Origin: Leptospira levettii
Lineage (GTDB): Bacteria; Spirochaetota; Leptospiria; Leptospirales; Leptospiraceae
Direction: 5' to 3'
Assembly (NCBI RefSeq): GCF_002812085.1
Contig: NZ_NPDM01000004.1
Location: 1 to 64,000 of the forward strand
Length of the DNA stretch: 64,000 nucleotides
In this document: positions 1 to 10,500 of the stretch, piece by piece
How positions within the stretch are numbered: position 1 is the first letter of the stretch
Layout: each line of letters begins with the position of its first letter
The notes under the pieces: generated by a model
The model's input: the letters and a program-made list of their open reading frames with translations, nothing else
Told to the model about the DNA's origin: nothing
Database searches by the model: none
Translations under genes and position numbers: made by a program

Positions 1-31
1 AATCGCTCGATCGGCTTGACCATATTACAAT

Positions 32-53
32 ATACACGATTACGATCGTGTAT
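32..53. repeat. Perfect inverted repeat, 9-bp arms
   Basis: The arms ATACACGAT and ATCGTGTAT are separated by TACG. It lies upstream of the terminator at 104-139, in DNA with no credible reading frame. It could be an operator or the tip of a small structured RNA whose 5' end lies outside the window. No function can be assigned. Confidence 0.4.
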
Positions 54-103
54 GTCATTGAAAGCGTTGTTTGTTAACTTACATGTCGTATACAAATGTT
101 GGG

Positions 104-139
104 AAAAGCCTTACCTCGAAAGATGTGAGGCTTTTTTTA
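104..139 (+). terminator. Rho-independent terminator
   Basis: The stem AAGCCTTAC (106-114) pairs with GTGAGGCTT (125-133) with a single T-G wobble, and is followed by a run of seven T. It must end a transcript that begins to the left of, or within, the first 100 bases. No gene body for that transcript is visible here. Confidence 0.75.
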
Positions 140-197
140 TGCCCTGGGGTTTGACTTATAAATTCCGTGGTTACCAAAGCGGAATGTATTTCCATCG

Positions 198-322
198 GAG
201 GCGTAGCAGGATTGCGAAGCTCGCGAGTCTGGGCAGGAAGCCCAGTCGAGCAGGAGATGGGAAAACATGAAGCCATGGCCAAAGCTCGCCAGTCTGAACA
301 GGAAGTTCAGCTGGCAGGAGTC
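198..322. repeat. Tandem hairpin repeat element, two related units
   Basis: Two units of about 40 bp (217-256 and 282-320) share the frame AAGCTCGC-AGTCTG-CAGGAAG-CAG-GCAGGAG. In the first, CTGGGC pairs with GCCCAG around the loop AGGAA; in the second, CTGAAC pairs with GTTCAG around the same loop, extended by GCCAG/CTGGC. The stems differ but both still pair, so base changes are compensatory and the hairpin itself is probably what is kept. A further GCAGGA copy lies just upstream at 206-211. The unit resembles short dispersed palindromic repeats (REP/MITE-like) and contains no credible gene. Confidence 0.55.
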
Positions 323-381
323 AGGAATAAATTCTACTGCTTTTTTTATGCCTATTTTTTCTTTTTAAAGGCGACTATGCT

Positions 382-1185
382 TTATGATTCCATATTGATA
401 AAACAAATTCGTGTCCTTTTTGGATTTCTAAATACAGCAGAAGGGCTATGGCCATATGCAGATCGAAACGTTCTACTGAAATGGGCTGAATCAGAGAATC
501 CAGCAAGGTGGGCGACTTCCGTAAAATTTGCACTTGTATGGTAATTTCGTGCTGCTATTTTTAATCGCAAACTTAGTATAAATTTCCTAACAGAAGTTAA
601 AAGTGTTTCTTTGAATATATGTCGAAATCTATCTTCAGATAAATTTACTATATCTGCTAAAATTTTTAGTTTAACTTCTTCTGGTTGTGGTAGGTATGTT
701 TGTGAACGAAGGTATTTTGCAACTGTGAAAATCCTTGGATCCAATTCTTCCGGTGGTTTTTGTTGTAAAAGTGAACCAAACACAGAATCTACGAGTAATT
801 TTAAACAGCCTAATACTTCCTCATTTGGTGATTTTTCATCTAATAATACATCTAGTATTTTTTTTAAATAGGGAATCTTTGTAGAATCAAAAAATTGAAC
901 ACCGTCTTTAATATTGCCAGAAAAACGTTCAAACAAAAATGAGTCCGGATCAATATAAATATTTATTATATGTGTATTCTTTGAAATTTGATAATAATTT
1001 GTATTAGGTGGTAGAAATACTCCTGTATATTCAACATAATTTTCATTTGATAGAAATATTTTTGAAGGTAGATCAACCGAAAAACAAAGCGATGCTGAAT
1101 AAAGGCTATGCATCGTAGTGGTTTCTTCCCATGCCGCATAAAGAACCTGGGTGTCCCAAACGTATAATGAGTTTCTCCTTTTCAT
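382..1185 (-). CDS. AraC family transcriptional regulator
   Basis: The last 100 or so residues form a double helix-turn-helix of the AraC type: an FRHIFKE helix, then the signature region with AHLAGFSDSAHFSRTFR and the GHSPSAVFR ending. The N-terminal part (about 150 residues) has no motif I can name and looks like a small cupin-style sensor. I chose the ATG at 1185 (MKRRNSLYVWDT); an in-frame TTG at 1206 would add seven residues, and neither has a clear ribosome site. The gene is divergent from the type I fatty acid synthase operon across a 384-bp gap with repeated motifs, so it is the natural candidate to control that operon. That link is inferred from position only. Confidence 0.85.
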   Translation of the reverse strand: MKRRNSLYVWDTQVLYAAWEETTTMHSLYSASLCFSVDLPSKIFLSNENYVEYTGVFLPPNTNYYQISKNTHIINIYIDPDSFLFERFSGNIKDGVQFFDSTKIPYLKKILDVLLDEKSPNEEVLGCLKLLVDSVFGSLLQQKPPEELDPRIFTVAKYLRSQTYLPQPEEVKLKILADIVNLSEDRFRHIFKETLLTSVRKFILSLRLKIAARNYHTSANFTEVAHLAGFSDSAHFSRTFRSAYGHSPSAVFRNPKRTRICFINMES

Positions 1186-1283
1186 TGAATGTGGTGCAGT
1201 TTCCAAATCTAAACTAAGATATGATTATGTAAGTGTAAAATAAAGCCAAATTGGTATAGTTATGAATTAAATTTACATAAATA

Positions 1284-1340
1284 GCCGAAACATTCAAAAA
1301 TAATCAACAATTTAAAGCCGAAACATTCAAGCCGAAACAC
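1284..1340. promoter_or_regulatory. Three direct repeats upstream of the FAS operon, possible operator
   Basis: GCCGAAACATTCAA occurs at 1284-1297 and exactly again at 1317-1330, followed at once by GCCGAAACA at 1331-1339. Start-to-start spacings are 33 and 14 bp. AraC proteins typically bind direct repeats, and this block sits between an araC-type gene and the operon it diverges from. The rest of 1186-1569 holds no gene; a ribosome site (TAGGAAG) precedes the synthase ATG. Confidence 0.5.
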
Positions 1341-1569
1341 CTAAATTTCTGTAACCTTCAACAATCGATTTATGTTCACTTTGCTTTTTCATAAAATTTG
1401 AAATCAGTCAGAGTTTGTTCTTAAATGAATAGGAAAGGTTAAATGATCAGGAATAGAAAATTGAACAAACACCCGATAGGTTCTATCTTTCAGTACAAAT
1501 CTCTTTGATCCAACATCGAAGTCGTAAATTAAAAAAGTTCATGAAACGAAATTATAGGAAGTTAACAGT

Positions 1570-4500
1570 ATGAAAAATTCAATAGGTATAAATATAGATT
1601 CAAATGGAAATGGTACATCGAAAACATTTGGAGTTGGACCATATTCAATCCTTAAGGAAGAGGAAGTTTTCGTAAGTGCACTATTTGCTGGTCAAGGAAA
1701 CGATCCAATGGTTGAACTTCTTGCAAGTTTTGAGGAAGAAAGTGAATCATCAGATTTTTTTGTAACTTTATTCAAAACAATTGATAATTGTATGGACTTA
1801 GTAAGGAAAGATGGTGACACCACTTACTTTTCTAATGGTTTTGCATTAAAAGAATGGATGTTAGATCCAACTTTGATTCCTACCGAAACGATTTTAAAAT
1901 CTTCTTATTATAGTGGGCCTTTGATCTTCGCAGCCCAAGCATCGCACTTATATCGTTTTATAAAAGAAGGACATTGGAATCTACTTAGAAATTCTATAGG
2001 TGGAATTTATGGTCATTCCCAAGGAATATTTGCGGGATTATTGTTTTCCTCATCTCCAAATAAAGAAATCTTTTTAGATAATTTTCAAAAAACTTTTTCA
2101 GCTTTATTCTTTCTGTTATTCCGCAGCCAACAAATCTTTCCTGAGTTAGATATTGACCCAAATACACTTCGCCTTTTTGTAAAAAAAGGAGAAAAACCTT
2201 CACCTATGGCCCAAATCATTTTTAATGATGGGGATGTTGAAATCACTGAAATTTTAAATGAATTCAACAAAAATCAATCTAAGTCAGAAGAAGTTCATAT
2301 TGGATTAATGAACACACCTAACAGTAAAGTTTTTTGTGGATCACCTGAATCTTTACTTAAATTTAGAGACGAATTGACACAGTCCGGAGTTGATGCTGTG
2401 AAAACCTGGAATTTCATAACATCCTCAACTGCATTTCATTCACCTTTGTTAGAATCTGTAGTAAACCTTGTACAAACTGATTTTAAAAAAGTAGGATTCG
2501 CTCCCAAAACAAATGAGATAGAAATTCCTTTGTATGATACCCGAGATGGATCAGACCTACGCGATTCAAAAAAAGATTTAAAAACTGATTTAGTAGCTAT
2601 GGTTTGCACAGACCAACTGAATTGGAAATTAACATTGTCATCTCTTTTAAAAAAAGATGGTAAACATATACTTCTATCTTTTGGGCCGGGTGAGTTTATA
2701 GAAAAAATAACAAAGAGATTTTTAAGAGATAAATCCTATTTAATTCAGAATCTAACACATAAAAGTCGGTTTATTCAGTTCGCAAAAACTAACAACTTTG
2801 AATTTCCTAAAGCTTGGAAAAATTATGCACCAGAATTAGTAAACCTTCCTAATGGGGCAAAATTTGTTAAAAACAAATACTCGCTTTGGACTGGTCGACC
2901 GCCTGTGTTTGGTGGTGGAATGACGCCAAGTACTGTCGAAGCAGACATTGTGATTGCAGCAGCTAAAGAAGGATATGTAGTTGAGTTAGCTGGTGGAGGG
3001 CAAGTCTCCGAAGGTATTTTTAGATCAAGGGTAGAAAAAATAACCAAAGAACTTCCGTTGGGAAAAGGTTTTGTCATCAATCTTTTATATCTCGATCCTT
3101 ATTTATGGAATTTGCATATACCTCTAATAAAAAAATTCAAATTGGAAGGTGCTCCGATCGAGGGTATTACCATCTCTGCAGGTATACCAGAACTCAATGA
3201 GGCTGTAACCTTACTTACAGAATGGGCAAAAATTGGTATTTGGTTGAATTCATTCAAACCTGGCACAATCGATCAAATTAAAAGAGTACTATCAATAGCT
3301 GATGCACTTCCTAATTATAATATACTGATGCAGATTGAAGGTGGTGCTGCAGGTGGACATCATAGTTGGGAAGATCTAAACACTTTAGTTTCTAAAACAT
3401 ACGAGGATATTCGTAAACGTTCCAATATCATCTTGGCTGTGGGAGGAGGCATCGCATCCCCTAATGATGCTAAATTATGGTTATCTGGTGACTGGAATCA
3501 AAATACAAAAATGCCAGTGGATGCAGTATTTTTAGGTACTCGTCTTATGGCTGCATTAGAATGCAAAACTTCATTACCCATTAAAGAGAAGTTAAAGGAA
3601 ATGGTTGGTGGAAATGATTGGATGAAATCCAAGGATGGAAATGAAGTAGGTGGAATCATTTCTGGAAAATCTTCACTTGGTGCGGATATTTATTATGCAT
3701 CCAACACTTGGACAAAACTCTCAGAATTAGTAGAAGGTTTAACGAAAGGAAAAGATCCGGTTTTCGCTAGAGAAAGTATTACAGAAAAGAAAGCTGAAAT
3801 CATCTCACTATTAAATTCCACTGCTAAACCATACTTTGGAGATCTTTCAAACCTTAGTTATACAGAAGTATTGGAAAGGTTTCTATTTTTAACTTGCCCT
3901 GGCGATAGATTGTTACCTAGCGAAGGAAAATGGCCAGACGATCCTTACATTGACAAGAGTTATAGGGTTAGACTTGAACAGCTCGTCTTAAAATTTGAAG
4001 GTAGATTAATAGATTCTGATACAAAATTATCCATTTTAAACAATGATTCCGTTTTGGACGATCCATATGAATTTCTAAAAATTTGGAAGAATCTTTTTCC
4101 AAATGGACAATTCACAATCCTTTTGCCCGAAGACCAAGACTTTTTCTTGGAGGTATGCAAACAACCAGGTAAACCAGTAAATTTCATTCCTCTGTTAGAT
4201 GAAAATTTACTTCGATGGATCAAATCCGATTCATTATGGTATTCTCATTGTGTTGGAATGGATCCTGATCGTTGTGCATGGATCCCCGGGCCTTTGGCTA
4301 TTCAAGGTATCAAAAAAATAAATGAACCAGTCGTTTCAATTTTTTATGAATTTATTTCTGAGTTAGGTGATAAAGATAGTCCAACTAAAAATATCGAATG
4401 GTCTGAATTTACAAAAATAACCAACCCATTAACACAGGAAAATAGAATACAAATTGAACATAATGATTCAGTCACTGAGTTTTGCATACCTACAAGTGAG

Positions 4501-7500
4501 GAGATAACTGGGAGTGATTGGGTAAAATATCTATCACACCAAGGTGGGGGTTTTTTATCCATTTTACTTGCATCAAACAGGATCTATGGAGGTGTGGCTG
4601 ACCAAGATATGTGGTTCTCACCCAATGAATCTAAAAAATTTACAATTGAAAAGGGAGCTATCGGTGAACTAATACAAATTCGTTCATTTTCTCATGATGG
4701 AAAGTTTATCAATGTTTCCCTAGACTTAATTAACCAGAATACAGCAGAACTCAGTTTATATTTCCAACATCCAAAAGAACAAAATCAAATTCCATTCAAA
4801 AGGAGATTCTTGTTTGGTGGTGGCCCCAAAACATTAGTGATTGAAGATCAAATTTTTGCGAACGAGGAGATGAGAAAATTTTATGCGAACGTATGGGGTA
4901 TAAAATCAGTTCCAAATGTGATCGAAGACTTCCATTCATTTGAAAGTATGAGAACTTTTGAAAAGGAGTGGTTTACTGAATATAAAGTCACAGAAGAAAA
5001 CATAATTGAGTTTAGAAAGGCAACAAAGGATCTATTTCGTAAGGATCTAATCGATTCTAACAAAAAACTTTCTCCTATTTCGATGGGAGTGGTTTTTTCA
5101 TGGGAAAGTACCGTACTTCCATTGTTATCTTATTCGTCTGCGGATCTTTTTAAACTCCTTCATTTTTCACAAGAATTTCATTGGAAACCTGAAGCTTCAT
5201 TGGTTGCGGTGGATGATGTTATCAAAACTAATTCAAAAATTTCACGAGTTAAAAAATTAGGAGAATCAATCATTCTTTATGTAACAGGAGTGATGTGGAA
5301 TTATGAAAATGAAATAGGATCCTTCGAAACTGGGTTTCTATTAAGAAATCAGAATGAAAAATTTGTCCAATTTGATACAACTCCACTTGAACAATCCATA
5401 GAATTTATTTCACAGGCTGAGATTGATGTCTTTCAACAACTCATTTGGATTAACTTAAATATTAAACCCGATACTCTTCGAGTCGGAGATAAAATTAGGT
5501 TTGTCACTTCAGAACGAAGGATCATCGCAAACGGAACCGAAACCTTTCACTACATCATTGGAAATATCTTCCAATCGAATGGCCAAATGAATGAGGTTCT
5601 TCTGGGAAGTTTCAAAATCGATGAAAGAAGAAATCTAAATGAAGATTCAAGTTTGGATCGATTTTTTAAAGTATTCCGCGAGGCAGAAGGTCTTGTCGCG
5701 CTTCCAAAAAAATACAGAATTCTATCGGAAGTTTTTACTGCCCCTGATTCTATGTTTCCCTATTCTAAAGCTTCGAAAGATGCAAATCCAATTCACACGG
5801 ACATTCGATTTGCGAAAAAAGCAGGTTGGGTGAGTCCGATTGTCCATGGACTTTGGACATCTTCCCAGGTCGTCAATTCTCTAGTTCGGAATGTTTGTGA
5901 AGGAGACTCATCACGTTTTGTCTCTTTGAAAGAAAGTTTTGAAGCACCTGTCTTACTTGGCGAAGAACTTCGATTAACTGCATTTCATATTGGCCAGAAA
6001 TCTGGGAATATGGCATTAGAAATTACTTTGGAAAATAAAAATGGAGAAACAAAACTTCGTGCTGAAGCCTTATTAAAACCTCTTAACACAGCGTATGTGT
6101 TTACAGGTCAAGGTTCACAATCCCAAGGAATGGGAATGAAACTATTGGAAGAGTTTACTGAAGCTCGCGATGTTTGGTCTTTAGCGGAAAGAGTTGCTAC
6201 AAATGAACTAGATTTCTCCCTTTTGGAAGTTGTTCAAAATAATCCTACATCACTTCATTGTGGAGGGAAAAATTGGGTTCATCCTAAGGGAGTTTTAAAT
6301 CTCACACAATTCACTCAAGTTGCCCTTGTCGCAAAATCGCTTGCAGATTGGGCAATTCTAAAGAAACGAGGATTTTTAAATATAGAATCCCCATTCGCAG
6401 GTCATTCGTTAGGTGAATTCTCTGCACTTGCAGCACGAGAATTTATTTTGCCTGAGAATGTATTTAAAATCGTTTTTAACCGTGGTTTGAATATGCAAAG
6501 TTTAGTGGCTCGTGATGAGGAAGGAAAAAGTTCCTATGCAATGAGTGTTGTGCTAGGCAATAGGCATGTTGGTTTAAATGAGGAAAAAATCCTAGAGCTA
6601 GTTGATGAAGCAAAGTCTGAATCTGGCCTCCATTTAGAAGTGGTAAATTACAATATTCGAGACAAACAATATTCAGTAACAGGGAATATTCAAGCTTTAG
6701 AGTTACTAGAAGAAAAATGTAAAAAATTTGTTCGTGGGAAAAAAACAACAATACGATTAGAAGGTATTGATGTGCCTTTCCATTCTCGAATTCTTATTAA
6801 CGGTGTTGATGAGTTCAGAAAAACATTACAATCCAATATAGGAAGCGAATCGCCGTTAACTGAACTTGACGGGCGTTACATTCCAAACTTAATTGCAAAA
6901 CCATTTTCTCTTTCAGATGAATTTTTACATGCAATACTTTCTAAAACAGGAAGTCCCGTTGTCGAAAGTTTACTCAAACCTTCATACAATGATCGAAATA
7001 CCAATGAAAGTAGACGGCTTGTTCTGATTGAGTTACTTGCGTTTCAATTTGCAATGCCAGTCCAGTGGATCGAAACGCAAGAAGCCCTTTTTGGACCATT
7101 GGCAACCAAACGTTTGATCGACATTGGTGCAAGGGGAGATCTTGCGGGAATGGCTAGGCAGAGCCTCAAAGAGAGACGGGATTCGTCTACCTTCCAAATC
7201 CTTCATGTAGAAGAAAACCGAAATGAAGTTTTTTATGAAAAGGAAGATGTGCCAGAAGCAGAATGGAGTGAAGCTCCTTCCGTTGGAAAGGAGGACATTG
7301 AAGTTCCCGTAGCCATCCAAAAACAAAATACGGAATCTGTTGTCGGAAACAGTCCGACGCTCGAAATTCCGAAGCAGAATGTTAACAATCAAATACATTC
7401 ACCTGTCATAAAATTTTCGAAAAAGGATGCCTTGTATTCGATTTTGGCATTGAAGGCAAATGTTCGGTTTGATGAAATAGCAGACTCTGAAACGATTGAT

Positions 7501-10500
7501 GATTTGTTAGGTGGGAATTCATCTAAACGTAACCAAACTTTGGCCGATATTGGTGTTGAGTTTAAATCGACTTCACTTGATGGAGGACATGAAAAATCTT
7601 TAAAAGATTTAGTAAAACTTTTAGAAGAACAAACTTCCTATCACCAACCAGGACCTTACCTTCGTGCAGCATTTGATGAAAGCATAAAAAAATTCTTTCC
7701 AAGTGATTTTGGTAGAAAAGAAATTTTTCAATTCTTAAAAGACGAAAGAATGTTAGATGAAGAAGGTGTATTTTTATTTTCCATATACCTTCCTTTTTTC
7801 ATTCGCTCAGGAGATTCTCTCCGAAATGGAAATTTGAGTTCTATCGGTCTCAAAAATCGGCTTTCTAACGCAGCGGAAGTGACAAAGTGGTTAGACCAAG
7901 CCGTTGATTTATTCGCAAACTTAAAAAACGTTCAAATTCCTAGAAAAAAATCTGAGTCTTCGCATTCGGCTGGTTCTATGGTGGATTCATTGGCTCTCGA
8001 AGCCTTGGAACGGAAATATTTTGGAATTGAAGGCCTTTTTTCAAAGTCCATTTCAGATCTCCGCCGGCATTTGCTCGATGATGATCCATATTCAGAATAC
8101 TTGGTTAAAGATTTAAAAACCATTGAAGAAGCTCGAACTCTCGTTTCGGATGATATCCAACCAATCTTTTCTGAAAGTAAAATAGTAATTTTTAAAAACT
8201 CAAAACAGTGGGCTAAAAAGTATTTATTGAAACAGACTGCAGCATTTTTAAGAAGGGATTCAAAAGAGTTTTCAAAAGAGGATCTCGTCTATTTACAAAA
8301 TCACAATTCAAAAGAACTTTGTGATCATATTGTATATTGGCGTTCGCAGTTTTTAGAAAAAGCTTCTAAGGCGAATTTAAAATCAGATACTGAGTATTTT
8401 AAATCTGTAGGTTTAGAATATACCAAACTTCTGGATAACCTCAGTTCACAATCAAATCCAAATCCAGTTTACCAAGCTCCAAACACAACATTAACACCTT
8501 ACCTCAAAGTAGGACTCGATGGAAATTTTATTTGCGAGGAAAAAATAAACCAAATCGATCCAGAAGATTTTCCAAATGAGCGCCTAACGCTAAGTGGAAG
8601 TGATGATTTTGGTTCTTCTTTTGCAGAAAATGAAACTGTCACAAATGAGTTCAAAGAAGTACTGAAGACAATTTTAAAATCAGGAATATCTTTTGAGAAC
8701 CAAAAGGTTTTGGTAACAGGTGCAGGCCCAGGTTCGATTGCTTGGGAAGTGGTGAAAGCTTTTTTAATGGGCGGGGCAGATGTTGTGCTCACAACAACAT
8801 CTTATTCGACAAAACGAGTCAAACAGTTCAAAGAATTATACCAAATGTACGGTGCAAAAACCTCAAGATTAGAAATAGTTCCATTTTCACAAGGTTCATT
8901 CGAGGACATCCGGTCACTTGTAGGTTACTTAAAAGCTAAAAATTGGCATCCAGATTTTTTAATTCCTTTTGCTGCGGTGGGTGAAGAAAACGCGGCTTCC
9001 AATTTGGACCAATCTTCGTTAGTTTCTGTTCGAGTCATGCTTATTGGTGTTCAAAAACTAATCGGTGAGTTAGGTGCACAGAGAAAAAATCAAAAGGAAT
9101 CGAATTCGAAACTCAAAGTAATTTTACCTCTTTCCCCAAACCATGGCATTTTTGGGAAAGATGGACTCTATGCTGAAACGAAACTGGGACTTGAAACTTT
9201 ATACCGAAAAAAATTCTCTGAGGCAAATGAATGGGGAAATTCCGTTCGTATCCTCGGTGCAGTGATCGGATGGGTTAGAGGAACAGGGCTTATGGGAGCA
9301 AACGATTTATCTGCTCCACTACTGGAAGCAGAATGCAATATAAAAACATACTCACGATCGGAGATGGGTTTGTTACTCACAGGATTTGCAGCCTGGAGTC
9401 TACGCAATGAAACATTAGAAGTGGTGAAGGCTGACCTCACTGGAGGGCTTGGTAAGGTAAAAAATTTAGTATCAACTTTATCAAAGATACGTACCTTTCT
9501 AAATTCACAAACCAAACAAAACATTGAAGTACAAAGTCTTAAACAAAAATTGAGTTTGGAAACAGATTCTAAAAAACTAACAAATGTTTTACCAAAACAT
9601 GGGCTAAAATTTCCAGAGATTCCAACGGAGGAAGATCTCTCTAGTTACCAAACAAATAGAACTACTGAAGTTAAAGATTTAGTATGTGTTGTTGGTTATG
9701 CGGAGGTTGGTCCTTTTGGAGGCTCCATGACCCGTTGGGAACTTGAAAAGTCAGGAGTTTTATCGCTAGAGGCTTGTGCCGAACTCGCATGGAGTTTGGG
9801 TTATATCCAATACCAGATGGGACCAAATGGAAAGGTTTGGACAGATACAAAAACTGGGGAACCAGTATTGGAATGGCAAATTAAAGAGAAGTATGAAGGG
9901 GAAATTTTAAGTAGTACTGGTATTCGCATAGTAGATTCTGAAACCTCACCGTTTGATCCAACAGAAATATCAGTATATGCAGATGTAGTGTTAGAAGATG
10001 ATCTAATATTTCCAATCGCTAGTAAAGAAGAAGCTTTAGAATATAAAAATGCTGATCCAGAAAAAACTGAAATTTATTTCAATCCAACTTCAGAAAAGTG
10101 GACAATCAAACGAAAAAAAGGTTCGGTCTTAAAAGTAAAAAAATCTGTTGGAATCAAGCGACGGATAGCAGGTCAAATCCCTGACGGTTGGAATCCTGAA
10201 AGGTATGGCATCCCTAAAGATCTCATCCACCAAGTGGATCCGATTACAATCTATAACTTGTACTGTACATGTGAAGCTTACCTCAGAGCAGGTATGGATC
10301 CATTTGAATTATTTGACTACATTCATCCAAGCCAAGCTGGGTCTAGTGTTGGTTCAGGTATGGGTGGGATGCAAAAAATCAAACGAATGTTTCTAAACTT
10401 TCGACTTGGTGAAGATAGGCAACATGATGCACTTCAAGAATCGTTGATCAATGTTGCTGCAGCATGGGCTATCACCTCTTATGCGGGACTGTATGGCACT

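Noticed and set aside
167..544. Open frame of 125 codons over the hairpin repeats
   Set aside because: It runs through the palindromic repeat units and into the end of the AraC gene on the other strand; composition is not protein-like.
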